From positions 1 to 43,462 of the forward strand of contig PWOH01000125.1 in the NCBI GenBank assembly GCA_003557505.1: a stretch of DNA of 43,462 nt. The letters run 5' to 3'. The stretch's first letter is position 1. Each line of letters begins with the position of its first letter. The translations under genes were made by a program, and so were the position numbers. Of the stretch, positions 7,871 to 16,981 are shown in pieces. The stretch is from Mollicutes bacterium. Its GTDB lineage: Bacteria; Bacillota_I; Bacilli_A; Izemoplasmatales; Izemoplasmataceae. Below the pieces are notes generated by a model, which had not been told where the DNA came from, ran no database searches, and worked only from the letters and a program-made list of their open reading frames with translations.

Positions 7871-8968
7871 ATGCAATTATTTGATAAAACAATACTAGGC
7901 GCCATTCAACTTAAAAATCGTTTCGCATTGGCACCAATGACTACTTATAGTGGTAATGCGAACTTAACCCCATCGAAAGAAGAGATTGAGTATTTACGCT
8001 TACGCAGTAAAGGCCCGGCCATGGTCATATCACCAGCCATCTGCGTCAATAAAAACGGCCAAGCATTTGTCAATCAAATGAGTCTCATTGATGATGAAAA
8101 AATCGCCCCAATGAAAGTGTTAGTTGATGCCATTAAAGCTTCGGGGGGGGTACCTATCGCACAGCTTCATCACGGCGGAAGAATGAATGATCCCGTGATT
8201 TTTGAAAATAAACAAGATATTGTCGCCCCAAGCGCAGTGCGTGCACCACGTGGCGATAAAGTAACGCCACGAGCGATGACAATTGATGAGATTGAAATGA
8301 CAGTTGAGGATTTCAAACAAGCAGCACTTCGAGCCATAAAAGCAGGTTATCAAGGCATTGAACTCCATGGGGCAAATACGTATTTGCTGCAGCAATTTTT
8401 CTCACCGCATTCCAATAAACGTAACGATGCTTACGGCGGAACGTTTGAAAAGCGTCTACGTTTCATTGAAGCAGTGATTGATGCTACCCAAGAGGTCATC
8501 GCAACCCATGCGGGTGATCAATTTATTTTAGGGTATCGCTTTTCCCCTGAAGAAATTGAAGCGGATGGTATTACGATGGATTTAACCTTACGCTTTATTG
8601 ACTTCTTAAAAACTAAAAACCTTGATTATCTACATGTATCCTTGCGTCGTTATGATCAAGGATCTATGCGGAATGAATCCAATCAAGAACCGTTAGTCAC
8701 TCAACTGAAACAACGCATTGATGGAAGGGCTCCATTAATGGGAGCAGGTGGCGTCAACGACCGTCAAACCGCGGAAGCCGCATTGGCGCAGGGATTGGAT
8801 TATATTGCAGTTGGTTTCTCATTATTAACCGATCCTGATTTTGTCGAAAAAGTGAAAAACGACCAACCAATCAGCAAGCATATCAATTCAGAAACATTAC
8901 CAAGCAATCTTTACCAGCGCTTATATAAAAATCGCGAACACTTTATGAAAAACGGCTTTACTTTTTAA
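7871..8968 (+). CDS. NADH:flavin oxidoreductase, Old Yellow Enzyme family
   Basis: This is a FMN-dependent TIM-barrel ene-reductase of 365 residues that passes hydride from NAD(P)H to an electrophilic C=C bond. Motifs in order are an FMN-side APMTTYSGN near residue 21, QLHHGGR at 98-104, and a substrate-binding His166/Asn169 pair in ELHGANTYLLQQFFSP. The family stretch SNKRNDAYGG follows at 181-190, and the phosphate-binding MGAGGV is near the C-terminus. There is no iron-sulfur or second flavin domain, so it is a short OYE like B. subtilis YqiG/YqjM rather than a 2,4-dienoyl-CoA reductase. It is divergent from tnaA and shares its control region. The physiological substrate is unknown. Confidence 0.9.
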   Translation: MQLFDKTILGAIQLKNRFALAPMTTYSGNANLTPSKEEIEYLRLRSKGPAMVISPAICVNKNGQAFVNQMSLIDDEKIAPMKVLVDAIKASGGVPIAQLHHGGRMNDPVIFENKQDIVAPSAVRAPRGDKVTPRAMTIDEIEMTVEDFKQAALRAIKAGYQGIELHGANTYLLQQFFSPHSNKRNDAYGGTFEKRLRFIEAVIDATQEVIATHAGDQFILGYRFSPEEIEADGITMDLTLRFIDFLKTKNLDYLHVSLRRYDQGSMRNESNQEPLVTQLKQRIDGRAPLMGAGGVNDRQTAEAALAQGLDYIAVGFSLLTDPDFVEKVKNDQPISKHINSETLPSNLYQRLYKNREHFMKNGFTF

Positions 8969-8969
8969 C

Positions 8970-8999
8970 TTGCCAAGTCTATTTTTTACGTTTTATAAT
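8970..8999 (+). promoter_or_regulatory. Promoter of the 9026 gene
   Basis: TTGCCA (8970-8975) and TATAAT (8994-8999) are 18 bases apart, immediately after the oxidoreductase stop. Confidence 0.5.
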
Positions 9000-9025
9000 A
9001 AAAGTATATTAGAAGGAGAGTGAAG

Positions 9026-9397
9026 ATGATGTATGCAATTGAAGAAGTTAAATCCACAGCACTGGCCAAACAACTAGGCGGGCCACCAGTATTTCATGAC
9101 GGAAGTTTAAAAAAACTGTTAATTGAAGATAACTGGGCGGTGTTAAGCATTGAGATTTTATCGGACAAAAACCCGCGATTGAAGAAAAATACCTTAGTTA
9201 ATTTGCATTTAATCGGCATCAGTTCATTTTATTTCACTTCCAAACGTTTGAAACAAGGAATTATTACCATTCACGACCTTGATATCCGTCGTGAAGACAA
9301 TGGTTTGCAAATGCGTTTAGAAAGTATAGACGGTGATATTAGCGCTATTCAGTTTGAACGTATTGAGTTATATGAGCACGGTAAAAAACATAATTAA
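9026..9397 (+). CDS. Uncharacterised 123-residue protein
   Basis: I do not recognise a named family. The protein is soluble, with no signal or membrane segment, and is predicted mainly beta: alternating hydrophobic strands such as WAVLSIEIL, TLVNLHLIGISSFYF, GIITIHDLDIR and LQMRLESIDG. The FHDGSLKKLLIED opening and strand pattern faintly resemble small Imm50-like proteins, but this is only an impression. The frame can be extended to a GTG at 9020, yet AAGGAG at 9013-9018 is placed 7 bases before the ATG at 9026. It has its own promoter and terminator, so it appears to be transcribed alone. Confidence 0.75.
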   Translation: MMYAIEEVKSTALAKQLGGPPVFHDGSLKKLLIEDNWAVLSIEILSDKNPRLKKNTLVNLHLIGISSFYFTSKRLKQGIITIHDLDIRREDNGLQMRLESIDGDISAIQFERIELYEHGKKHN

Positions 9398-9404
9398 ACC
9401 ATAA

Positions 9405-9449
9405 AAAAGCAATCATGGGGATTATTCGCTCCTCATGATTGCTTTTAAA
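9405..9449. terminator. Bidirectional terminator
   Basis: AAAGCAATCATGGGGA pairs with TCCTCATGATTGCTTT (one G-T pair) around an 8-base loop, with A-run and T-run flanks. It serves the plus-strand 9026 gene and the minus-strand rhodanese gene, which face each other here. Confidence 0.85.
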
Positions 9450-9450
9450 A

Positions 9451-9840
9451 TTATGCTGTTATTTCTTTGTTATAGTTTTGTAGTCCGCCATTTAGAACAT
9501 AGATTTCCTGGTATCCTTTGTGATATAATTTTTTAGCGGCACTGGCTGATTTTCTACCATTATCGCAATAAAGATAAACTGGTTTATCTTTGCGAACTTT
9601 GGTTTGAGTTTTGCTTTTTAAGTAACCAACGCGAAAATTTCGGGCACCTTTAATTTTATTTTCATTGAATCTTTCTTGTTTACGGATATCGATAAGTTGC
9701 CCTTTACGCATGTTTTTCTTAAATGTTTCAGGGTCGAGCATGGTAACATTAACCTTTTTATTTTTTTGCCAGCTTAACAATAGAAAACCGATAATCAGTC
9801 CAATCGCAACAGGTAAAGCGTACTGCATGATAAAGTCCAT
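9451..9840 (-). CDS. Membrane-anchored rhodanese-domain protein
   Basis: The protein has 129 residues. Residues 5-24 form one N-terminal transmembrane helix, followed by a basic WQKNKK stop, so the rest faces the cytosol. Residues 35-127 are a rhodanese domain: QLIDIRKQERFNENKIKGARN, then the active-site loop with Cys92 in YLYCDNGRKSA, and YVLNGGLQNY at the end. The Cys is present, so sulfur transfer or sulfide/thiol handling is possible. Single-helix rhodaneses of this build (YibN-like) are common and mostly unassigned. GAGGAG precedes the ATG. It is a single gene convergent with the 9026 gene. Confidence 0.85.
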   Translation of the reverse strand: MDFIMQYALPVAIGLIIGFLLLSWQKNKKVNVTMLDPETFKKNMRKGQLIDIRKQERFNENKIKGARNFRVGYLKSKTQTKVRKDKPVYLYCDNGRKSASAAKKLYHKGYQEIYVLNGGLQNYNKEITA

Positions 9841-9939
9841 GGTATCATCTCCTCAAAAACATTATATAGAGCGTAAAAACTCTTGTCAATTTATTTTCTG
9901 GTAATATCATGAATTAGCGTTTTTTCTTTGCCGGATATA

Positions 9940-9948
9940 TGCTATAAT
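9940..9948 (+). promoter_or_regulatory. Extended -10 promoter
   Basis: TGCTATAAT about 38 bases before the ATG at 9986. The -35 region is T-rich without a clear TTGACA. Confidence 0.45.
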
Positions 9949-9985
9949 AATTGTGTTTTAAAATAAAAAGTAAGCGGGCGATTAC

Positions 9986-10258
9986 ATGACAAAAAAGCAT
10001 TTGTTCTCGATTGGCTTTTTCATTGGGATATTGATGATTGGCCTATTTACGCTGGGATTTAATTTACAAAACGTATTCGGTGATATTCTTTTCGCTTTTT
10101 CTTTAATGATGTGGCCGCTTTATGTCGCAGTAGTTGTGATACTTACATTAACTATCTACAAAACAAATGAGCAATATAAGTCCTATTTGGTTAAGTCCCT
10201 TTTCATGCCACTACCAGGCGCAATTGCTATGGTGGCATTGCTTTATGTGTTATTATAG
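9986..10258 (+). CDS. Small three-helix membrane protein, unknown
   Basis: The 90-residue protein is almost entirely hydrophobic. Helices lie at about 7-27, 33-55 and 70-89, with a basic N-terminus (MTKKH) and a charged loop YKTNEQYKSY between the last two. There is no recognisable family motif. The ribosome site is weak (GCGGGCG). It is followed 18 bases later by the larger membrane protein gene and is probably co-transcribed with it, so the two may act together. Confidence 0.7.
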   Translation: MTKKHLFSIGFFIGILMIGLFTLGFNLQNVFGDILFAFSLMMWPLYVAVVVILTLTIYKTNEQYKSYLVKSLFMPLPGAIAMVALLYVLL

Positions 10259-10276
10259 ATTCAAGGGGGAATCCAT

Positions 10277-11308
10277 GTGAAACAGTTAATGCATAAATAT
10301 TTAAAACTTACTAAACGCCCGCTTGCTGGGTATAAAATATTTGATAAACAAACAAAAATTGCCAAAAGAGCATATCTTGCGATGTTGCTTTTCATGGCAA
10401 TTGTTGTTTATTATGTCTTAGAGTTATTTAGTATTGTAGAGACAACATTTATCACGATTGAATATGTGGGTGTCGTCTTTATATTATTGGTATTGTTTCC
10501 GCTGCTCTATATTCATAAAAGAACCACAGATAAAGTATTGTTGACCCACGATGCCATGGCTAAGCAAAACCTTTTTAAACGCTATAAATTACTGTTTTAC
10601 AATGATGTCACTAAAGTAAAACAAACCCGTAAAAATGCCTTGATTATTCGTGGGAAACGGCGAAAATTCAAAGTAAAAATGGATGAATATACCCATGATT
10701 TTAATGTACTTAAAACTATTTTAACGTATGAAGGGCATTTTAAACAAAAGCGAAAACCGTACAAACTATTCTTCGAAGGCAATGATATTGAAATTCAAGA
10801 GCTCTCACCGTCTGGTGACCCTGTAACTTCACGATTGGTGGAAAGATTCCATGATGATTACAAGCATGTAACGCCGGGGTTCCTTGATGATATCATCATG
10901 TATAATTGTGAAGTAGAACGTGTTCGGTTCATCGATCAAAAACACGTTGTCTTTTTGTTGAATCACGTTGATTTAAAAGGAGATTATCCGGAAAACACGC
11001 ATTTTGAATCAATGCAAACGGATGATGCGATGATGTTGTTTCAAGATGTGACCCATGTTGAAATATTTAAGTTAGGAAAAAATAATGGCGATGATATTGA
11101 ATTGCTTGGTACCAGTGTCGCGACGTTAAAGAAAATTTCCAAAGGCGCCATTGTTACAGAAGCTAACTTCAAAGCGCTTGGGGAGCGTTTTAGTACTGAT
11201 ATGGTATTAATGCAAGGCTCTAGAAAACAAAAAATACGTTTTACTTTCAAAGAAGTGGTAGTTGGCTTCAATGAACTGAAAAAAACCGCATGGTTTGAAA
11301 ATAAATAG
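10277..11308 (+). CDS. Uncharacterised membrane protein with large cytosolic domain
   Basis: The protein has 343 residues. Two transmembrane helices lie at about 32-53 and 58-78, followed by some 260 soluble residues without a motif I recognise. A basic strand-rich stretch at 85-135 resembles a PH-like membrane domain in layout only. The start is GTG at 10277, 6 bases after AAGGGGGA. An ATG two bases earlier reads straight into TGA (ATGTGA) and cannot be used. It is the second gene of a pair with the 9986 gene. Function is unknown. Confidence 0.75.
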   Translation: MKQLMHKYLKLTKRPLAGYKIFDKQTKIAKRAYLAMLLFMAIVVYYVLELFSIVETTFITIEYVGVVFILLVLFPLLYIHKRTTDKVLLTHDAMAKQNLFKRYKLLFYNDVTKVKQTRKNALIIRGKRRKFKVKMDEYTHDFNVLKTILTYEGHFKQKRKPYKLFFEGNDIEIQELSPSGDPVTSRLVERFHDDYKHVTPGFLDDIIMYNCEVERVRFIDQKHVVFLLNHVDLKGDYPENTHFESMQTDDAMMLFQDVTHVEIFKLGKNNGDDIELLGTSVATLKKISKGAIVTEANFKALGERFSTDMVLMQGSRKQKIRFTFKEVVVGFNELKKTAWFENK

Positions 11309-11334
11309 ACAAAACGACTAAAATCCTATATATT
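11306..11334 (+). promoter_or_regulatory. Promoter of efp
   Basis: TAGACA (11306-11311) and TATATT (11329-11334) are 17 bases apart, 24 bases before the efp ATG. Confidence 0.5.
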
Positions 11335-11358
11335 ATATGCATACCAGGAGTGATAATT

Positions 11359-11916
11359 ATGATTACAAGTAATGATTTTAAAACAGGACTCACCATTCAA
11401 CACGACGGAAATATTTATCAGATTATGGAGTTTCAACATGTAAAACCAGGCAAAGGAAGTGCCTTTGTCCGTAGTAAACTCCGTAACTTGAGAACGGGTG
11501 CCATCTTTGATAAAACATGGCGTGCCGGTGAAAAAGTAGAGACCGCAATGATTGACAAACAGCCGATGCAATACATTTACGCAGATGGTGACAATTATGT
11601 TTTTATGAACACCCAAACCTATGAACAAATTGAAATTCCTCGCCAACAAATTGAGCATGAAGCCAATTTCTTAATTGAAGGCATGGATGTTAATGTAACT
11701 TCTTTTGAAAGTGAAATTCTGGGTGTTGATCTCGCTGAGAAAGTGACGCTCGAAGTTGTTGAAACCGTACCGGGTGTTAAAGGGAACACCGTTAATAACG
11801 CTACAAAAGACGCAGTCGTTCAAACCGGTTATAAATTACAAGTGCCTATGTTTATTAACGAAGGTGATAAAATCGTTATTAACACGGCGACCGGTAAGTA
11901 CAGTACGAAAGCTTAG
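11359..11916 (+). CDS. efp: Elongation factor P
   Basis: EF-P binds ribosomes stalled at proline runs and stimulates peptide-bond formation. From the ATG at 11359 the protein has 185 residues, the normal size, with the KOW-like domain, a central OB domain and a C-terminal OB domain. The modification loop is KPGKGSAF with Lys32 at the tip, the position modified in Bacillus-type EF-P. The frame extends to a GTG at 11350, but that codon overlaps the CAGGAG ribosome site, which lies 8 bases before the ATG. It heads an efp-corC-rluB gene string. Confidence 0.96.
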   Translation: MITSNDFKTGLTIQHDGNIYQIMEFQHVKPGKGSAFVRSKLRNLRTGAIFDKTWRAGEKVETAMIDKQPMQYIYADGDNYVFMNTQTYEQIEIPRQQIEHEANFLIEGMDVNVTSFESEILGVDLAEKVTLEVVETVPGVKGNTVNNATKDAVVQTGYKLQVPMFINEGDKIVINTATGKYSTKA

Positions 11917-11931
11917 GAGGAGTGACTCTTT

Positions 11932-13284
11932 TTGGACATATACAGTTTGGTAGCCCTTGTGAACATTCCCCCAATTAGTATTGCACTACTCGTGATACTT
12001 CTATTGGTATCAAGTTTTTTCTCTATGAGCGAAACCGTGTATTCTTCTTTAAATCCAATTCGGATTAAAAATTATATTGAAGAAGGAAAAAAAGGCGCGA
12101 AAAAAGCCTTTTGGATACACGAACGCTTTGATCGTGTGCTTACCACTATCCTCGTTGGAAACAACTTGGCAAACGTTGCCCTCGCGACTATTTCAGCGGG
12201 CATTTTTTCACAGGTTTTTGCTGATCAAGAAACTGTGGCTACTATAATGAATACCGTCATCATGACAACTATTATTCTTATATTTGGAGAAATCATTCCT
12301 AAAAGTTTTGCCAAAATGCATTCTGATCAAATTGCTATCCACATCAGTGGGTCCATGTATTTGATTATGAAACTAATGAAACCTGTTGTGGTTATCTTTT
12401 TGAAAATAAAAAGTCTTTTCTTAAAAGCGGACAATCGTGTGACGATTAGTGTCAGTGAAGATGAACTTGAGACCATCATCGATACCATGGAAGAAGAAGG
12501 CTCGATTGATGAAGAAGAGGCCGAAATGCTTCAAAGTGTCCTGGATTTAGGGGAAAAGAAAGTTTACGAGATTATGACTCCACGTGTCGATATGGTGGCA
12601 ATTGAAGTCAATGAAGATAAAGACAGTGTCTTGGATAAATTCTTCAACCATCAATATTCACGGATTCCTGTTTATGAACAGGATCGCGACAAAATTATCG
12701 GTATTTTGAATGAACGTGATTTCTTTACACAAATCATTAAAGAAAAACCAATCAACATTCGCGAAATTATGAATGCGCCCATCTTTGTCTCAAAGTCCAT
12801 GCGCGCCGATACACTCATTGAAACCTTACAACGTGAAAACACCCATCTTGCAATCGTTAGTGATGAATTCGGTGGAACCAGCGGAATTGTGACAATGGAA
12901 GACGCTTTAGAAGAACTCGTTGGAGAGATTTACGACGAGCATGATGATATTGATGATGAATATCTCAAACAAATCAGTGAACATGAATATGGCGTCAATG
13001 CGGATATTGAACTAGGAGACTTATTTAGCGAGTTAAAGCTTGGGAGTCCACCTGCAAAAGAAGAAAAAAGTTTGGGAAGTTTTCTATTTGATCGTTTCGA
13101 AGACTTGCCAGAAGTCGATATGGAGTACACGATTGAACAAAAAATGATTTCTTATGATCATCAAGAAGACACGAAATTGTTTACCTTGACATTCATTATC
13201 AAAGAAATCAAAGAACGTCGTATTAAATATGTCCATCTTGTCGTAACCCCGGCATCGATTGAATCAGAAAACGGAAACGACTAG
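11932..13284 (+). CDS. CorC/HlyC (CNNM-type) transporter
   Basis: This inner-membrane protein of 450 residues belongs to the CNNM/CorC family implicated in Mg2+ or other divalent-cation export. The DUF21 membrane domain covers about 10-165 and contains FSMSETVYSSLN, GNNLANVALAT and FGEIIPKSFA. Paired CBS domains run from MTPRVDMVAIE (215) to about 335, with DEFGGTSGIVTMEDALEELVGEI, and a CorC_HlyC domain covers about 350-435. It starts with TTG at 11932, 8 bases after AGGAGGAG and just past the efp stop; no nearby in-frame ATG exists. The family was named for haemolysins, but transport is the better-supported role. Confidence 0.9.
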   Translation: MDIYSLVALVNIPPISIALLVILLLVSSFFSMSETVYSSLNPIRIKNYIEEGKKGAKKAFWIHERFDRVLTTILVGNNLANVALATISAGIFSQVFADQETVATIMNTVIMTTIILIFGEIIPKSFAKMHSDQIAIHISGSMYLIMKLMKPVVVIFLKIKSLFLKADNRVTISVSEDELETIIDTMEEEGSIDEEEAEMLQSVLDLGEKKVYEIMTPRVDMVAIEVNEDKDSVLDKFFNHQYSRIPVYEQDRDKIIGILNERDFFTQIIKEKPINIREIMNAPIFVSKSMRADTLIETLQRENTHLAIVSDEFGGTSGIVTMEDALEELVGEIYDEHDDIDDEYLKQISEHEYGVNADIELGDLFSELKLGSPPAKEEKSLGSFLFDRFEDLPEVDMEYTIEQKMISYDHQEDTKLFTLTFIIKEIKERRIKYVHLVVTPASIESENGND

Positions 13285-13294
13285 GAGGAAAATA

Positions 13295-14035
13295 ATGGAA
13301 AGACTACAAAAACTCATCGCCAAATCTGGCGTTACTTCAAGACGGAAAGCCGAAGAACTTATTAAAGAAGGTCGTGTAAGTGTAAACGGTGAAATCGTGA
13401 GAGAACTCGGAACCAAAGCTTCAAAAGACGATAAAATCACCGTTGATAGCCGGCCAATAGAAGTCGAAGAAAAAGAATACTATGTGTTTTATAAACCCGA
13501 AGGCACAATTTCAACGGTGGATGATGAAAAAAACCGTAAGACTGTTCTTGATTTTATCGATACGAACGCAAGAATATTTCCTGTAGGACGTCTAGATTAT
13601 GATACCTCGGGTGTTTTAATTTTAACCAACGATGGTGACTTTACTCAAAAAATGATTCACCCCAAAAACGGTATCGAAAAAGAATATGAAGTGACCGTTC
13701 AAGGCTTTCTTCGCAAACATATTTCAAAAAAAGTGGAACGTGGTATCAAATTAGATGGTAAAAAAACGGCACGTTCAAAGATCAATAACGTCCAATACAA
13801 TAAAGTCAAAGAAACCACTAAATTCAATTTTACCATCACCGAAGGAAAATACCGTCATATTCGTCGCGTCTTTGAAGAAGTCGGACATCCTGTGCTCAAA
13901 CTACGGCGAATCCGTTTCGGAATTGTAACATTGGAAGGACTTTCCAAAGGTAATGCGCGTTTATTAAAACCTCATGAACTAAAACAACTTCATGTCATTG
14001 CCCTACGCAACCAACAAAAAGTCACCAAAAAGTAA
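13295..14035 (+). CDS. rluB: 23S rRNA pseudouridine synthase, RsuA/RluB family
   Basis: The enzyme isomerises a uridine in ribosomal RNA. An S4 RNA-binding domain covers residues 1-60 (LQKLIAKSGVTSRRKAEELI). The catalytic domain follows, with Asp101 in GRLDYDTSGVLILTNDG and the family ending GKYRHIRR plus LRRIRFG. At 246 residues it matches RluB of Firmicutes. The ATG at 13295 has AGGAGG 6 bases upstream; a longer frame starts inside the preceding gene and is unlikely. A 10-base gap from the CorC gene indicates co-transcription. RluB versus RsuA/RluE cannot be separated with certainty without an alignment. Confidence 0.9.
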   Translation: MERLQKLIAKSGVTSRRKAEELIKEGRVSVNGEIVRELGTKASKDDKITVDSRPIEVEEKEYYVFYKPEGTISTVDDEKNRKTVLDFIDTNARIFPVGRLDYDTSGVLILTNDGDFTQKMIHPKNGIEKEYEVTVQGFLRKHISKKVERGIKLDGKKTARSKINNVQYNKVKETTKFNFTITEGKYRHIRRVFEEVGHPVLKLRRIRFGIVTLEGLSKGNARLLKPHELKQLHVIALRNQQKVTKK

Positions 14036-14053
14036 ACCCTTACATAACCAAAG

Positions 14054-14074
14054 ACCGCAATATTGCGGTTTTAT
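14054..14074 (+). terminator. Terminator after rluB
   Basis: A perfect 16-base inverted repeat ACCGCAATATTGCGGT (14054-14069) followed by TTTAT. The rest of 14036-14220 is A/T-rich and without a gene; a weak TTTCTG/TACAAT pair (14134-14162) could serve the next gene. Confidence 0.55.
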
Positions 14075-14220
14075 GGTGGCTAACTTATTTTCAATGCCTT
14101 TAAAAATAAAACCGTTTACTTAATAAAAAACCCTTTCTGAATTGCTAAGTAAATGATACAATGCATGTGAAGATGAAAAATACACCACGAAGACTTTTAA
14201 TTTAGAAAGTGGGTTGTTTC

Positions 14221-14742
14221 ATGCCGAAACTTAATTCATTTCATCGTGATGCCTTAGTATTGACAGGGCTTATGTTTTTCCAAATACTCTTCGGTTTTCT
14301 TTTTCCACTCCATTCCATCACAAATGGTAGTACGGTGGAAATTAGTCGTAACATAATTACTTTTACCGTAGAGACACCAGAAAATACAATAACATACATA
14401 CCGTTTCTAACATTGATTTATGCTGGTGTGCTTATTGCTTTATTGTTCAAAAAAGAAAAACCTTTTACACTTATATACGGTATTGGCCTTATGTTACTCA
14501 CTAAAGTAAATTTCCTTAACGAACTTAACCAATTAACAGGTACACAAGAAAACCTCACAACCGATGGATTTTTTAGTACTCGGGTGCTTGTGGATGGTTC
14601 ACTGGTCGCACAAGATATAACCTTTTTTGTTTTACTGGTCTTGATATTAATTAAAGTATCCATCATCATTTATCAGATTTACCGAAAACACGCTCAAAAG
14701 AAAAATATTCAAAATCAAATAAATCCTACGTCTCCAAGTTAA
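14221..14742 (+). CDS. Uncharacterised membrane protein (173 residues)
   Basis: Four hydrophobic segments are visible: about 13-31, 60-78, 83-96 and 130-152. A strand-rich insert between the first two (ITNGSTVEISRNIITFTVETPENTI) probably lies outside the membrane. The C-terminus is polar and basic. I do not recognise the family. The ATG at 14221 is chosen over a GTG at 14209, which has no ribosome site; the ATG itself has only a weak AAAGTGGG. The stop codon lies in the loop of the gene's own terminator. Confidence 0.7.
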   Translation: MPKLNSFHRDALVLTGLMFFQILFGFLFPLHSITNGSTVEISRNIITFTVETPENTITYIPFLTLIYAGVLIALLFKKEKPFTLIYGIGLMLLTKVNFLNELNQLTGTQENLTTDGFFSTRVLVDGSLVAQDITFFVLLVLILIKVSIIIYQIYRKHAQKKNIQNQINPTSPS

Positions 14743-14757
14743 TTGGAGACTTTTTCT
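14730..14757 (+). terminator. Terminator containing the stop codon of the 14221 gene
   Basis: GTCTCCAA (14730-14737) pairs with TTGGAGAC (14743-14750) around GTTAA, followed by TTTTTCTTT. The TAA stop (14740-14742) is in the loop. Confidence 0.85.
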
Positions 14758-14761
14758 TTGC

Positions 14762-14786
14762 AAAAAAAAGGCGCCGAAGCGCCTTT
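14762..14786 (-). terminator. hppA terminator with UUCG tetraloop
   Basis: On the minus strand AAAGGCGC-TTCG-GCGCCTTT forms a GC-rich stem with the stable UUCG loop, continued by a run of eight Ts. It lies just beyond the hppA stop. Confidence 0.9.
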
Positions 14787-14792
14787 AGAAAT

Positions 14793-16826
14793 TTATAAAA
14801 TTCCTGAACCAAATAACGTTGCGAAAACTAGAGAAATAATCGTCATTAATTTAATTAAAATATTGATCGACGGACCAGAAGTATCTTTAAAAGGATCACC
14901 AACTGTATCCCCTGTAACACTGGCTTTATGGGCAAAGCCTCCTTTATTTCCGTGATGGCCTTCCTCAATAAACTTTTTGGCATTATCCCACGCACCACCA
15001 CTGTTAGCCATAAAAATGGCCATCGAAATTCCACTACCAAGTGCACCAGCCAGTAACCCACCTAGTGCTTCAGCACCGAGGATGAAGCCCACAAGAAGTG
15101 GGGCTGAGACGGCCAGTAACCCTGGTAAAATCATTTCACGAAGCGCAGCTTTTGTGGAAATATCTACACAACGCGCATAATCGGGTTTTTGTGTTTTATC
15201 CATTATCCCTGGCATTGTTCGGAACTGTCGTCTAACTTCATCAATCATTTTTCCAGCAGCACGACCGACTGAACTCATTGTCAGTGAACTGAACAGGAAG
15301 GGTAACATTGCCCCAATCAATATACCTACAATGACTTTTGGGGTTGTAATATCAATGGACGTCAAGCCAGTTGCATTAACGAAGGCACTGAATAAAGCCA
15401 GCGATGTTAATGCAGCACTTCCAATGGCAAAGCCCTTACCGATAGCGGCAGTCGTGTTACCAACACTATCAAGCTTATCCGTGATTTCACGAACTTCTGG
15501 GCCCATTCCACTCATCTCTGCAATGCCACCGGCATTATCAGCGATGGGTCCATAGGCATCAATGGCGATGGTCATACCGGTTGTAGCCAGCATGCCTACA
15601 GCACTTAAGCCTATACCGTATAATCCGGCAAGTTGATAAGAAACGATAATGACAATACTGATTAAGATTATCGGGATGGCGGTTGATTCCATACCGATAG
15701 AAAGTCCACCGATAATATTAGTTGCATGACCGGTTTCACTTTGTTTGGCGATATTTTTTACTCTCTTATAATCACTTGAGGTATAAACTTCAGTAATAAT
15801 TCCAATCATGATACCGACAAACAATCCCGAAATGATCGCAAAAAACGGTCCGTAATTTTCAAAATACCCTTCTGAAACATAAAACCACGTTAAAAATAAG
15901 GTGAAAATAATAAATAAGAATCCAGCTACATAGGTTCCTTTTTTAAGGACTTTATGCGGCTCATCAGCCTCTTTAGTACGAATAGTGACTGTCCCTATTA
16001 TCGCTGCGATAATTCCAAAAGCGGCCAAGAATATTGGAAACAATGCGCCTTGAACAGGATATGCTTGACCACCAACACTCAACATTGCCCCCAATGTGAT
16101 GGCTGCGATGATAGACCCAACGTAAGATTCAAATAAGTCAGCGCCCATTCCAGCTACATCTCCAACATTATCCCCAACATTATCAGCGATTACAGCGGGA
16201 TTTCTAGGGTCATCTTCAGGAATGCCCGCTTCAATTTTCCCGACTAGGTCAGCACCGACATCGGCGGCTTTAGTGTAAATTCCACCGCCAACACGACCAA
16301 ACAATGCAATCGAAGAAGCACCGAGTCCGAATCCTGTTAACACTTGGGCAGTTTCTGATGTTGTTAAATTAAACCAGTAGGTTCCAATAAAATAATAACC
16401 AATTAGTCCGGTTAATCCTAGCCCAACTACTGCCATTCCCATGACAGCTCCACCACTAAAGGCAATATCGAGTGCTTTGTTCATCCCGCTTTGTTCAGCT
16501 GATGTAGCGGTTCTAGAATTTGCGGCAACGGCCCCTCTCATGCCTAAATACCCGGCAAGTGCACTTAAAAAGGCACCGAGTAAGAAGGCACCAGAGGTCC
16601 TAAAGTCAATCGCAAAACCGATCACAAAAAATAATACGATAACAAAGATTGATAAAATCTTGTATTGACGCGAAAGAAAAGCCATTGCACCTTCTCGAAT
16701 GTAACCAGATATTTCAATTACGAGTGGGTTTCCTTTTTCAATTTTCTTGATTTTGTAAAACAATACAGTCGCATAAAGCATTGCAAGCACACTGAATAGA
16801 AGTGCTATTAGTAAAAAACCTGTCAT
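14793..16826 (-). CDS. hppA: Membrane-bound ion-pumping pyrophosphatase, K+-dependent
   Basis: HppA couples pyrophosphate hydrolysis to Na+ or H+ export. The 677-residue protein is an integral membrane protein with about 16 helices. It carries the cytosolic PPi/Mg site [20 protein letters not shown], the [21 protein letters not shown] segment, [15 protein letters not shown], and [18 protein letters not shown] near the C-terminus. [10 protein letters not shown] has Ala where K+-independent enzymes have Lys, indicating K+ dependence. Glu in DLFESY is the position typical of Na+-pumping members, so Na+ transport is likely but inferred. GGAGG lies 6 bases before the ATG. It is transcribed alone from a promoter with a cre-like spacer, divergent from cmk. 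It could recycle the energy of biosynthetic PPi. Confidence 0.96.
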   Translation of the reverse strand: MTGFLLIALLFSVLAMLYATVLFYKIKKIEKGNPLVIEISGYIREGAMAFLSRQYKILSIFVIVLFFVIGFAIDFRTSGAFLLGAFLSALAGYLGMRGAVAANSRTATSAEQSGMNKALDIAFSGGAVMGMAVVGLGLTGLIGYYFIGTYWFNLTTSETAQVLTGFGLGASSIALFGRVGGGIYTKAADVGADLVGKIEAGIPEDDPRNPAVIADNVGDNVGDVAGMGADLFESYVGSIIAAITLGAMLSVGGQAYPVQGALFPIFLAAFGIIAAIIGTVTIRTKEADEPHKVLKKGTYVAGFLFIIFTLFLTWFYVSEGYFENYGPFFAIISGLFVGIMIGIITEVYTSSDYKRVKNIAKQSETGHATNIIGGLSIGMESTAIPIILISIVIIVSYQLAGLYGIGLSAVGMLATTGMTIAIDAYGPIADNAGGIAEMSGMGPEVREITDKLDSVGNTTAAIGKGFAIGSAALTSLALFSAFVNATGLTSIDITTPKVIVGILIGAMLPFLFSSLTMSSVGRAAGKMIDEVRRQFRTMPGIMDKTQKPDYARCVDISTKAALREMILPGLLAVSAPLLVGFILGAEALGGLLAGALGSGISMAIFMANSGGAWDNAKKFIEEGHHGNKGGFAHKASVTGDTVGDPFKDTSGPSINILIKLMTIISLVFATLFGSGIL

Positions 16827-16881
16827 AAAATACCTCCGTTTTTATAGTATCCAAATAGAATACCATATTAGATTTGTAAAG

Positions 16882-16910
16882 AGTATAACAAAAAGCGCTT
16901 ACATTTACAA
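16882..16910 (-). promoter_or_regulatory. hppA promoter with cre-like operator in the spacer
   Basis: Minus strand: TTGTAA (16910-16905), 17-base spacer, extended -10 TGTTATACT (16890-16882). The spacer contains TGTAAGCGCTTTTT (16903-16890), 12 of 14 matches to cre consensus TGWAARCGYTWWCA. The geometry equals that of the buk promoter. This 209-base divergent region, the longest gap in the window, contains no small gene that I can see. Confidence 0.6.
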
Positions 16911-16981
16911 GATTAAAATTAATTCCCAAATAATAACGTTTTCCTTTGAAAATTAAGTTCAAATCACGTAAAATAGTGTTA

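Noticed and set aside
14101-14121. cre-like TAAAACCGTTTACT upstream of the 14221 gene
   Set aside because: Two mismatches in important positions and no convincing promoter nearby.
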